64,000 nucleotides of DNA, taken from contig OZ025813.1 of the NCBI GenBank assembly GCA_964019425.1, positions 868,001 to 932,000 of the forward strand, written 5' to 3'. The translations under genes and the position numbers were made by a program. This DNA is from Flectonema sp. DT1601 (taxonomy: Eukaryota > Euglenozoa > Diplonemea > Diplonemida > Diplonemidae). The notes under the pieces are model-generated. The model had not been told where the DNA came from. It saw nothing but the letters and a program-made list of their open reading frames with translations, and searched no databases. Shown here piece after piece: positions 28,343 through 37,903 of the stretch; the stretch's first letter is position 1, and every line of letters starts with the position of its first letter.

Positions 28343-30646
28343 ATGCAATTCAACAACAATGAAAACAGCAACAATAACGCTACATCATTCGATGAGGACA
28401 TCTTGAGGAACGATAAGTATGAATTAAGCGATATACCTCAGGACGACATCCCTCTTCCAGGGAGGAAGATGAGGAACTTGGCTGTCAACAATCAGTGTGA
28501 GTATAATAATGATGGGACTCTCTTTATAGTGAAGCAACCGTCGAATTTGTCAGCAGTGTTTTCACAAGTGATGTCGAGTAATGATGATGGAGACTTTGAA
28601 ACAAATTGGGTTTCTCCTGTTCAATGTTGGAGAGAAGATCCGGATCAACTATCTCCTATGGATAGCAACCTGCTACCACCAGCAATGGGTACTCCAGTCA
28701 CATCACCTGTTACTCCTTTATTGGCATCTCCTGTCTATTCTCTTGGAGAGAAGACAAATATTGAAAGTCCTAACAAAGAACGTTTGAAGGGAGCAGGTGT
28801 TTCTGTTTTTCCGTTGAGGGAATTCTCAACGAACAGATTAGTTGAGAATATTAATTATTTTGATAAACCGTCGTTTGGAATCTCACCAATGGTAACGACG
28901 TGGCTTCACAATCCGAACTTAACTCAAAGAAATCCTGAAGTCATTCAACTTCTATCAGTAAGCGGCTTAGGAAGATTTATCAGATGTTTTGACTCGATTA
29001 TGATGACAATCAGAGCTGTCACATCACCAGAAAATAACGGTAAAGACATCGGACTAGTTAGAGAGCTTGGTAAGAGTATGTCTTCATACAATGTTACCAA
29101 CTCTGATTTAGTTCTTTTGGGACACACAATCAACGCTGCTGTGCGTGATAATTGGGTTGAAGCTGACAGTGCCGCATGGGATAATTTATGGGAAGCTATC
29201 TGTGAGATTCTTGTTCAAGAAAGTACAGAAGAATTCCCATCTGCTCCTATCAGTTTGTGGGGATGGTGGTCAGCAACATGGCAGAAAACAACATCAACAA
29301 AATTATTACCTCCTCCTAATTCTAATTGGGGTTTTGGATGGGGTGCTGCAAATGGTGTTCTTCGCTTTTGTGACTACCGAGACCCGCTTGGATTCTTAAA
29401 CCTTTCTTATCCTCTAAATCAACGGATAAGTGAATATCCGAGCGCACTTCATCACTGGTACTGTGACAACTTACCAGAAGACGAATCTGGAAATGCTATC
29501 AAATCGTCAATCAAATCATCATCTCCGTACCTCCACCCTGATGAGGTTGTTAAGATCGGTTCAAGGGGTTCATTCACTGATTTACTTTCAATATTGTATT
29601 CAAAATTTATGGAAAATATCGATCTTAGAGAAGCTTTATTAGCAACAGAGGGATTGCTTCTAACATATCACAGCGAAGATCGAATTTTGGGAGATGGACA
29701 TGCTGAAATATGGCCGTCAGATAAATCAGGTGATAATATGTTGGGAATATTATTAATGGAAGTTAGAGACAGGGTTAGAGAAGATTTAGGTGGTCTGTTT
29801 GGTTCTACCTCGTTGTATTGGAGGTACTCTTTGAATAATAAATCTGAAGCCACCCAACAGGCGAACTGGGGAAACCTCGCTTCACCAAAACGCCATGGCT
29901 ACAATGAAGATCTTCGCAAAGAAAATTTCGCTCTCAAAGCAGAAGTACAAACTCTTCAACAGCAGCTCACTGATAAGATTTCAGAAAGTGAAAGCTACCA
30001 GACGTTGTATGAAAATTCTTCTGACAAAACGAAACGATTGGAAGACGAAATTAAAGGTTTGCGACACAATCAAAGAGTTGCGGTCTTAAAAACAAAATTA
30101 TTAGCGAAGGAGAATGAAGAACTTCAGCATCAACTTACTGTCATGCAAGAAGACCCTCCACCTCCACCTCCACCTTTATCACCAATAGATAACCAGCCTG
30201 TTTCAAACAATGAGGGTTTTGGTGTTGTTGTTGGTGGTCAAAAGAAGAAATCTTCGAAAAAAGAAAAAGAGCCGTTAGCATTTATGACGACAGCACCTCA
30301 ACGCCCTACACCACATACTCCCAGCCCGCAGCATGCATGTATTGGGATATATCCAGTTGGTAGTATTGCTGAAGGGAATCGATGTCAATCAAAGGCGGGT
30401 AAACAGTCTGCCTATTCATACAACCAGTGGCAAGATAGAAAGCCTCTGATAGTTGGAAACAGCAATGCAAGGCAGGCGACTACCTTCGGAAGCCTCGACC
30501 GATTTGCTCCTGGAATGAGATCGTATACTGGCATGGGTGATTCACATCCGAGATGTTATACTGGAGTGGGTGATTCACATCCTCTCCAAAGACATCCATT
30601 AGATAGAGAGAGGCGATCTAACTCAGCTGGTCCTCGTGGTCGTTGA
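28343..30646 (+). CDS. Globin-like/NADAR fusion protein with coiled-coil tail
   Basis: A 767-residue protein. Residues about 195-295 read as a globin fold: LVRELGKSMSSYNV, LVLLGHTINAAV, then SAAWDNLWEAICEIL. The position of the proximal His (usually SH-x-x-[YL]-GV) holds Met, so heme binding is doubtful. Residues about 326-486 match NADAR/YbiA: DPLGFLNLSYP, LREALLATEGLLL, EDRILGDG and IWPSDKSGDNMLGILLMEVR, with the conserved W, N and LG-x-x-LM-x-VR. NADAR proteins act on ADP-ribosylated or riboflavin-pathway N-glycosides; some remove ADP-ribose from guanine in DNA or RNA. A coiled coil follows (about 515-605), then PPPPPPP and a repeated MGDSHPRCYTGVGDSHP tail. The start follows the CTTTTTCAG acceptor; the open frame upstream is rejected. 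Confidence 0.82.
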   Translation: MQFNNNENSNNNATSFDEDILRNDKYELSDIPQDDIPLPGRKMRNLAVNNQCEYNNDGTLFIVKQPSNLSAVFSQVMSSNDDGDFETNWVSPVQCWREDPDQLSPMDSNLLPPAMGTPVTSPVTPLLASPVYSLGEKTNIESPNKERLKGAGVSVFPLREFSTNRLVENINYFDKPSFGISPMVTTWLHNPNLTQRNPEVIQLLSVSGLGRFIRCFDSIMMTIRAVTSPENNGKDIGLVRELGKSMSSYNVTNSDLVLLGHTINAAVRDNWVEADSAAWDNLWEAICEILVQESTEEFPSAPISLWGWWSATWQKTTSTKLLPPPNSNWGFGWGAANGVLRFCDYRDPLGFLNLSYPLNQRISEYPSALHHWYCDNLPEDESGNAIKSSIKSSSPYLHPDEVVKIGSRGSFTDLLSILYSKFMENIDLREALLATEGLLLTYHSEDRILGDGHAEIWPSDKSGDNMLGILLMEVRDRVREDLGGLFGSTSLYWRYSLNNKSEATQQANWGNLASPKRHGYNEDLRKENFALKAEVQTLQQQLTDKISESESYQTLYENSSDKTKRLEDEIKGLRHNQRVAVLKTKLLAKENEELQHQLTVMQEDPPPPPPPLSPIDNQPVSNNEGFGVVVGGQKKKSSKKEKEPLAFMTTAPQRPTPHTPSPQHACIGIYPVGSIAEGNRCQSKAGKQSAYSYNQWQDRKPLIVGNSNARQATTFGSLDRFAPGMRSYTGMGDSHPRCYTGVGDSHPLQRHPLDRERRSNSAGPRGR

Positions 30647-30987
30647 ATGAACTTAGGTAGTTGTGATTTATTTTTTTAATTCTTTTTTTTGCGAAACAAT
30701 TCATCTCAGCTTGCGTTTCTAATTGATTGGCAACAATTCTTCTCTAGTCTGAAGGAATTTGCTTCTCTCTTCCTTGTCATATATTTAATTTTTTTTTTCC
30801 ATTTTTTTTTTACTTTGATAAACTTGTAAGAGGTTGGCAGGCGTGATTCTCGTTTTTGGTTTTGGTACTTCGCGTCATACAGAGGTTTCCGATATCCTTA
30901 CAGATTACGCAACCGAAGAAATCCTTCCCTTATTTTCTGTCTTTGTAATTATCTATTTGATTGCTTAGCTCTGTTGGAGTTAACGCG

Positions 30988-31054
30988 ATGCTCTTTAGTT
31001 CGCTGTATCAGCGATGCACAGTATGCAATGTATTGGACTCCCGTATCTATCTAT
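30988..31054 (+). repeat. 67-nt conserved non-coding element, copy 1
   Basis: About 64 of 67 bases match the copy at 51443-51509. It contains two adjacent small hairpins: CGCTG-TAT-CAGCG and TGCA-CAGTA-TGCA. Flanking sequence is not shared. Identity unknown. Confidence 0.75.
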
Positions 31055-31584
31055 CTATTGCTTGTGTCATTCTCGTTGGTTGATTCCGTTAGCGTTTTCT
31101 TTTCAACTTCTGATGATTGGTTGTCCTTTTTTTTTCGTTTTCCTCTCCTCAAACAGCCAAAGTCCATCGTCAGTAAGAAAAGAAATATTCACTTTTTTTT
31201 TTTGTTAATTATTTATTTTTTGTTTTTTTTTTCCCCCTGTCTGCGATCAACAAAATAAAAATGCATCAGAATGATTCAAGCGATTTGTAAAATTTTTTCG
31301 TTCACAACACATCTCATGCGATTGTTTAACTACCCCTGTGAGGGGTTGCGTTGTTTTTCTATTTACACATCCTTCAGTCCTTGTTAGTTCTCTTTTTTAA
31401 TTTAATTTTCTTGTTTTATTTTTTTTTTTTAATAAGTATTACTTAGTAAGCAAAAAAAAAAAAAAAAAAAAAAGCAATATGCATAGCTTTCGGTTCAAGT
31501 AGTTCAGTGCAGAGTTTTTAACTATCCAGGCATAGTTCATTATAGGTGTGCCTTGTCTTATCCTTTTCCGGTAACTCGGTATCG

Positions 31585-31629
31585 GGCTGTGCTGCACCAC
31601 TAGTAGTGGTTAGCACATGAAGTCCCTTT
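31585..31629 (+). other. Extended hairpin, possible structured RNA
   Basis: TGTGCT pairs with AGCACA and, inside, ACCAC pairs with GTGGT around a TAGTA loop. Outside, GGG and CCC can extend the stem across an internal loop. No known RNA family is recognised. Confidence 0.4.
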
Positions 31630-32170
31630 CAGTGATTTGACATACAAAACCTTGCAGGCTCCTTGATCCGTGTTTCAGGCTGTGTTACAACCCCAATATC
31701 ACGATTTTTTTTTTTTTTTTTTTTTTTTAAACATGTGCGTGAAGTTACACTGTCCCTTTTTTTTTGTATACATCCTCTCCCGTTGCAAACTGCATTAGTT
31801 TCTTTTTTATTATTAATTCATTCATCCCTTTAGTGTCATTATAAATATTATATGAGTAACTAATTGTTAACTTCGAGTGTGGCTTAGACACTTTGATCGT
31901 GTATTAAGCTTCGAAGTTTTTTTTTAAAAAAAAAAAAAAGAAAGGAAAATAAAATACCAGCTTCCCCCTACTTTTATTGCTCCAGGCTCTAACTTAAATA
32001 TTTTTGTGTAATTTTTCGTATTGTTTGGAAAAATCATGAAAAGTGGTAATCAGCTTTTTTTTTTTTTTTTTAAAACAGAGCTACCCTGAGGGATAATATG
32101 AATGTGGTTTGTGTCTTAAACTTTTTCCTTACAGATTGCACAACACACACACAACACACACAAGAAGGAA

Positions 32171-32581
32171 ATGGCACCCTCCGGTAAGAAAGCAGCAGCT
32201 TCAACTAAGTCGGCATCCGGAACTAAAAAGAGAGGAAGAAAGCCGTCAACTACCGCCGATGGCAAGAAGAGAAAGAAGAAGAGCGACATGACTTCCTACG
32301 GTAGATACATCAGAAAGGTTATTCCAAAGGATACCTGTATTTCAAAACAAGGAATGGCAATCGCTGACAGCTTTGTGAAAGACATCTTTGACAGAATCGC
32401 AGCAGAAGCAGGCCGCCTTTGCGCATATGACAAGAAAAAGACGATGAGCTCGAACCACATTCTTGCCGCAGCTAAAATGATACTTCCTAGCGACCTCGCT
32501 CAACAAACAATTATGAGCGGAGCTGCTGCAATGCAAAACTATTCAACTGCCATTCAGAAACTACAATCTCAGAATCTGTAG
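32171..32581 (+). CDS. Histone H2B, divergent
   Basis: A 136-residue core histone that packs nuclear DNA with H2A. The N-terminal tail (residues 1-37) is Lys/Ser/Ala-rich. The histone fold is clear: SYGRYIRKVIPKDTCISKQ (helix 1), MAIADSFVKDIFDRIAAEAGRL (helix 2), KKTMSSNHILAAAKMILPSDLA (helix 3) and a C-terminal helix. The conserved ILPSDLA matches canonical LLPGELA. It differs from canonical H2B in IPKDTCISKQGMAI for VHPDTGISSKAMGI and ends QKLQSQNL rather than TKYTSAK. It does not look like trypanosomatid H2B as I remember it. The 5' leader is a CA-rich run after CCTTACAG at 32134. Two hairpins follow in the 3' flank at 32781-32813. Confidence 0.92.
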   Translation: MAPSGKKAAASTKSASGTKKRGRKPSTTADGKKRKKKSDMTSYGRYIRKVIPKDTCISKQGMAIADSFVKDIFDRIAAEAGRLCAYDKKKTMSSNHILAAAKMILPSDLAQQTIMSGAAAMQNYSTAIQKLQSQNL

Positions 32582-32780
32582 ACGGCAAACGTCTTTGTGA
32601 AGCTTTACTTCTCTTTATATCAACGGATTACGACTAAAAGGGAGCAACAAAAACGAATTTGCTTTTACGTTCCCTTTCCACTACTATTCTTGTATGCATT
32701 GTTGTAACCAAAGAGAAAATTAGTAACGCACGCAGTAATATAATTATAACAGTCTGGTTTCTATTCTTTTAACTCTCTAG

Positions 32781-32813
32781 CATGACTGAGGTCATGAGGC
32801 GGTTTTCGCCGCC
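32781..32813 (+). other. Twin perfect hairpins in the 3' flank of H2B
   Basis: CATGAC-TGAG-GTCATG (32781-32796), one base, then GGCGG-TTTTCG-CCGCC (32798-32813). The second has the GC stem and T-rich loop style of histone 3' stem-loops but not their consensus sequence, and it lies about 200 nt after the stop codon. It could serve 3' end processing or stability of the H2B mRNA. Confidence 0.5.
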
Positions 32814-32978
32814 GTTTATTTCTTAAACTGTCTTAGTCTATCCTCAAAAAAATGTATTTTCGTTCATTCAGCATTAAAATGAAAAAAAAATATGACCAAA
32901 GTAGTATTTCTCCTACGACAATCCTTTAGTATACTAACCCTATATAAAAAAAAAAAGATTTAAAAAAAAAAAATTAAA

Positions 32979-33821
32979 ATGGAAATTAATATAATAGACA
33001 CAACCAATGATGTTGTACACGTTATCACTGTGAATATCGACGATTCGTTTACAGATGTGAGACGGTATATATCGGAAGCAACAGGAAAACGACCACGATG
33101 CTTTGATATGTATTATGCAGGGGATTCACTGCAAGCTGAGAATGAAGACACGGATATGTTTATTGAAGTAACTGGTATGAGTCCCGGTGATAATATCGAT
33201 ATTGGTTCAGCACACGGAGAGCTAATTGATGATGTTAAAAACGGAAAGTCTCTTGAAGGAATGCAATACTATGTAACCGAACTGGAAGATGTCGTCAGTG
33301 AAGCTTGCAGACGAGATGGAAGTCAACTCGCATTCGCAGCTCCTAAACTACGCGACAATGCAATCGTTGTTGACATAGCCGTGAGACAGTTTGGTTGCGC
33401 ACTTCAATTCGCATCAGATCGTCTTCGAGGTACGGCTGAAACGGTTCTTGCCGCAGTGTGTACGGATCACAGATCAATATTTTATGCAACTAATTCAGCC
33501 AGACAAGACTATTCTATAATCCACTTGGCAGTCGAACAAAATGGATTCTCACTTGGATATGCCCCTCCAGCACTTCGCAATGACCGTCCCATAGTCGAAC
33601 GCGCAGTCACAAATTGCGGACTCTCTCTTCGCTATGTTTCTAACGAACTTCGCGCAGATGAAGGGATTATTTCCAAAGCAGTAGACCAAGAACCTTCTTC
33701 TATTAAGTACGCCAACAGTAGCGTGCTAAAGAAAGACTTTCTTAGTAGGCTTAAGGAAGAACTTGGAGAGACGAAGTTCGACACGCTGAGAAAAAATCTT
33801 CCTTTTGTAGGGAAAAACTGA
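32979..33821 (+). CDS. Ubiquitin-like plus DUF4116-like repeat protein
   Basis: A 280-residue single-exon protein. Residues 1-75 look like a ubiquitin-like beta-grasp (MEINIIDTTNDVVHVITVNI, then DVRRYISEATGKRP and FIEVTGMSPGDNIDIG). Residues about 100-255 are repeats of about 23 residues with the DUF4116 look: [IV]-V-x-x-A-V-x-x-x-G-x-[AS]-L-x-[FY]-A-[SP]-x-x-L-R-x-[DN]. DUF4116 is an alpha-helical repeat of unknown role found in large numbers in some protists. The C-terminus is basic. The start codon follows a leader composed largely of A runs; TCCTTTAG near 32929 is the likely acceptor. The same ubiquitin-like-plus-repeat layout occurs in the LRR gene at 5972-8389. Confidence 0.75.
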   Translation: MEINIIDTTNDVVHVITVNIDDSFTDVRRYISEATGKRPRCFDMYYAGDSLQAENEDTDMFIEVTGMSPGDNIDIGSAHGELIDDVKNGKSLEGMQYYVTELEDVVSEACRRDGSQLAFAAPKLRDNAIVVDIAVRQFGCALQFASDRLRGTAETVLAAVCTDHRSIFYATNSARQDYSIIHLAVEQNGFSLGYAPPALRNDRPIVERAVTNCGLSLRYVSNELRADEGIISKAVDQEPSSIKYANSSVLKKDFLSRLKEELGETKFDTLRKNLPFVGKN

Positions 33822-34294
33822 AGGCACGCCAGCGATAATAATGATTAAGGATGTTAGTCTTTCTAAGTCCGAAAGGATATGAATGTGTTTTATTTTTATT
33901 TTATTTTATTTTTTTTAATTGGTGTTTCCCCTTCAAGTATTAAAGATGCAGCATTACACATTCTTATATTCCAATCTTGTGGTGCTTTACTTACTATTTA
34001 AAACTGTCGAGGAAATCATCCTAACTTCGTAATATGATATCCAGTCAGCTTTTTAAAAAAAAAAAAAAAAAAAATTCTTGTCCCGCCCCTAACCTGCGAC
34101 ATTGTTTGTTTTTTTTTGTACGTATTCTTTATCCGTCGGCATATAGTCTATTTGTATTGGATCGTGTTGTCTTATTATTATTATTATTTTTTTTCAAGTC
34201 GGGAATTATGCGAGCATAAGTAAGGTTGAAATTTTTAAAAAAAAAACTGTTTTTAATAATACTTTTTCTCCTCCACAGCAAGCCCGTTTAAATA
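33822..34294. other. Intergenic spacer
   Basis: No gene. Has a TTTTA-type repeat, an A run at about 34056-34074, and CTCCTCCACAG at 34278, the likely acceptor for the phosphatase gene. Confidence 0.6.
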
Positions 34295-36864
34295 ATGGGT
34301 AACTGCGCCACTGCGGATTGTAAACTACTCAGCCTCGACAGCATTAGTGATGTGAGTGTCGGAGGTGATATTAAGAGTAGTTCGTGTAATTTGAAAGCCT
34401 GGAAGTTTACGGGAAAATATTCAATACAGTGTACCCCTGTTGAGTTAATAAATACGACATTAGAACTTGATAAGGCAGCAACCTATTTGGTACTTGTGCT
34501 GAAAGCTAACAACAAAAAGGAAGAACAATATTACGATTTTAGTGATAGCAGTTGCAATGCTGCTTCAGTTATGTTGTCGGATACGTTTACTCCTAGAGGA
34601 CTGAAATATCCTTTTTCGGTACTCGGGGGAGTTTTAACAAAAACGGTTTATATATTTTACGGAACTGAGGCTTCACCTTTAGCTAAGGCTAAAGCCTTAA
34701 AACGAGGTCTTGAGATAGAAAAGCTACTTGACAGGGAAGGATTTGCTGCTTCTTTGCTTACTGCAGGAGAGCCAAAACCAATTCCAACATCAATAATAAC
34801 TGCTAATTTAAATGGTACCTCAAGAACTGCACCACACCTCCTTAGGATAATTCATGACAACGAGATTAGTATGAGGGGGGGTAGCAATGCTACGCCCGCT
34901 GAAAACACTCCGTCTTCTCTTCCTTCTTCTTCTCCATCGACGTCAGTGGTGTCTTCACCTGGTGACAGTTCACTTAATGCTTCTCATAAAAGGTCTGCTT
35001 GGTCGTCTCCAGATGACCAACAGCCTGCTTCTACCAAAACCATAATTCCTGCCCTGACGGGTTTATCGAAATTATCAGTTCCAGGACTTGCTTTGAAACA
35101 GTCTCCACAAACTCCGCAAACTACGACACCGTCTTCCAGCTGCTCTCCTCCTGAGCAGAGCATCCACAGCGACCGCAGCAACTTAAATAATTCGACGAAG
35201 CCTATTGGACTGGGTCTTCCACTTAGTGGTCTAAAACTGCCCCTCGCGGGAGTAGGTCAGACTCCAATCATAACATCAACTACAGCAATCGATTCTTCTG
35301 ATGAAGAACCTCCTTCTGCTAGACGAGACCCCCCTCCAGCTTCTGATCGCGAGATCTCTCCTCAACAAGAATCAGAGGAGGATGTCAACGAAAAAGCCAT
35401 GCACGAAGACCGCGAATGGAAAATGAAAGACGCATCTTCCGTCTGTTCTGAAGTCCTCCCTTGGCTTTGCGTTTCTGGCCAACTGCCTGCAGAGACATTA
35501 GAAACTTTGCTAAACACAGGAATCACTGATATCGTTAACACCGCTGAAATGGTTTGTCCCTGCAAGTACCCCGACTACTTTAATTATTATCCTATTCGAA
35601 TGAGGGATTCCCCCTCTGAGAATATTATGACCTACTTCCCTCATTGTGTTGCAGCTATTGATGCTGCTCGTAAGAATGACGGTAAGATTCTGGTACACTG
35701 CCATCAAGGAGTTAGTAGATCTGTAACACTAGTAGCTGCGTACTTAATGTGGAAAGACTGTATTACTGCAGAAGAAGCTGTTGATAAAGTGAGAGAATCT
35801 AGGAATGTGGCCAGACCAAATGCAGGGTTTTTATTCAGACTCAGTCAGTGGGAGGCTCACTTAATGCATCCTCAACCTGTTAATGCCTACAGGCTTACTC
35901 CATTCTCTGATGAACGCCCTGCGCAGCCAGTCTTCGCTCTTGAGAGGTTTGGTATTGGAAGTTCTCCAAAGTCAATGGACAGCCGAACAACGTATTTAAT
36001 TACCAGATGGAGAGACAAGAAGGTCTGGCTATGGAGGGGACGTGATTGCCACGAAGTAACATATCAAGTGGCTGAGAAATTAGTACCTGATATTTGTTAC
36101 CACGCAATGAGAACCTCGGAAGACTCATCTGATCGTTTGAGATGGCCAGGAGGAGTAGTTGAGAACCCAATTCTGATATCACAGGACGATCTTAAAAACG
36201 ATTCTGACTTTATTGAAGCTCTTCAATCAATCGATTGTGATATTCCTGCAAAGGGAGAAAGCTTCACAGTCTCTGAATATGCTTATCAACCAACTGAGTT
36301 TGCTGCCTGGTTACAAAGACGCAGTGCAAGCATCAGTAATGCGGAGTCTCTCAAGGAAGCTCGTGACAACAGTAAAAGCTCTTCAAAACTTCAAATGGAA
36401 CAAATGAATGTCCGAGATATGTTCATTTGTAATGAAGACAGAAGTAACTTCACTAAAGACGATCTCTACCACTCTGAGGGAATAGATGAGGACGATTGGA
36501 TGAACTTTCAAGAGTCGATGGAAACTGAAATTGCGATATTCGTAAAATTACGAGGTGAAATCCGCAACGTTGATATCTGGTTTGGGGAAATATCACTCGC
36601 TGAAGATGAGTTTGCAGACGAACACGTTGACAAAGTGGTTGACGCTTTTAAAGCATGGACTGCTGAGGTATGTATTATTCTCATGAAACAAATCAACAAA
36701 AAAAAAAAAAAAAAAAAAAAATCCTTGAAAAACAACGAAAACCAAAACAGAATGTATCCTGGGGAAAGTTTATTGATTGGTCGACAGTTATATTTTCATT
36801 CGTTAGAGATGGCTACGATGAAGATGAGGATATCAGATTTCAATCTCGATGGGTTTCTTCTTAG
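34295..36864 (+). CDS. Dual-specificity phosphatase fused to gelsolin-like domains (MKP1-like), two exons
   Basis: Exons 34295-36667 and 36751-36864 give 828 residues. The N-terminus MGNCATADC fits N-myristoylation at G2 with nearby Cys for palmitoylation, so the protein should sit on a membrane. The dual-specificity phosphatase domain near 380-530 has VHCHQGVSRS with nucleophile C469 and R475, and a candidate general acid in the MRDSPSENI segment. Gelsolin-like modules flank it: one at the N-terminus (about 30-150) and more after it (TTYLITRWRDKKVWLWRGRDC, FTVSEYAYQPTEFAAWL and, across the intron, AWTAENVSWGKFIDW). Plant MKP1 has the same phosphatase-gelsolin combination and inactivates MAP kinases. 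A Ser/Pro-rich linker (about 200-370) suits kinase regulation. The 83-nt intron has a GTATGT donor and an A-rich end. Confidence 0.87.
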
Positions 36865-37867
36865 GATGTAAACTACACATCTTCGGGTTCTATTTCATAA
36901 GATAAACTTGACGGACGCCTTAGTAGAGGTCATGCATGAGTTACTGTTGTGTGCATTTTTGCAGTAAAATCACCGTCAGTTTTTGGATTGTTGTCCTTGC
37001 TGGCTGAATAACATTAAGTTAAAGTAAAACGAACAGAATGGAAAAAAAAAAAATAAATAAATAAATAACGAAAACTAAAGTACAATTTTTTTTTTTCTTT
37101 CTTTTTTTTCTTTTTTTTTCTTGTTGTATTCTTAAGTTCAGCAACAGTAGCTTTGTTTTTTTTTTCCTCCTGTCGCTAGTTCCTGTTCCGCTTCCTTTGT
37201 GCTTCCCAAGACTCAGTTGTTGGTCAACCAGAACCTTCTTGGCTGTTCTACCGAGTAGCCAGCGGTACTGGTGGATTTGGAAGGCGAATTCAGCCTTCTT
37301 TCCCTGAAAAAAAAAAAAAAAAAAAAAAAAAAAGAAATCTATTAAAAGAAAAGTTTCGTAGAAAAATCAAGTTATCTTCACTCTCCTGACATTCCCTGTA
37401 CCTGAAATTCTTTCCCCCCTGTTCTTTTTTTTTTTTTTTTCTTTTTCTCGTTGTAATTTTCCTTTTTTTTTTTCTTTTTTTTGCTTCTCATGGCTATTCG
37501 TACTGATGCTGTTCCTCCTTTTTGTGAATCGGAGTGTTTTGTTAGTAGTCTTTCCTTTATCACAACAGTCGTTGTTGAAAGTTTAGATGTTCTTCGGGCT
37601 GTTTTCAGAGTGCGGCATATTTCTTCTTCTGATATGAGAATGAAACCTGCATGGAAAGGCCTCCTTTTTTTTTAAAAAATCTTTTTATTTTGTATCAAAA
37701 AATAGAGAAGAGAAAAAAAAAAAAAAAAAGCTTTTTTTTGAAAAGTGTTTGCATCTCGTCTCTGTTTATTTTACTCGGAGGTCAACAACTTTTAAAAAAG
37801 TTCGGAAAGAAATCATTCTAAAAACAATTTTTTGGTGTTATTTGTTATTTTTTTTTTTGGAAAGAGG

Positions 37868-37903
<36 letters not shown>

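Larger units (their letters stand above)
30647..32170. other. Intergenic region upstream of H2B with several hairpins
   Basis: No protein gene. Holds a 67-nt element shared with 51443-51509, a hairpin CCCC-TGTGA-GGGG at 31333-31345, and an extended hairpin at 31585-31629. T and A runs are frequent. CCTTACAG at 32134 is the likely acceptor for H2B. This is a good place to look for small structured RNAs. Confidence 0.5.

Noticed and set aside
30988-31054. Spliced-leader RNA gene
   Set aside because: The 67-nt element has a TGTATTGG segment faintly like a leader end, but no GT donor at the right place and no tandem array.
31485-31505. tRNA B-box-like GGTTCAAGT
   Set aside because: No A box or cloverleaf fits; it is preceded by an A run. 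No tRNA or rRNA gene was found in the window.
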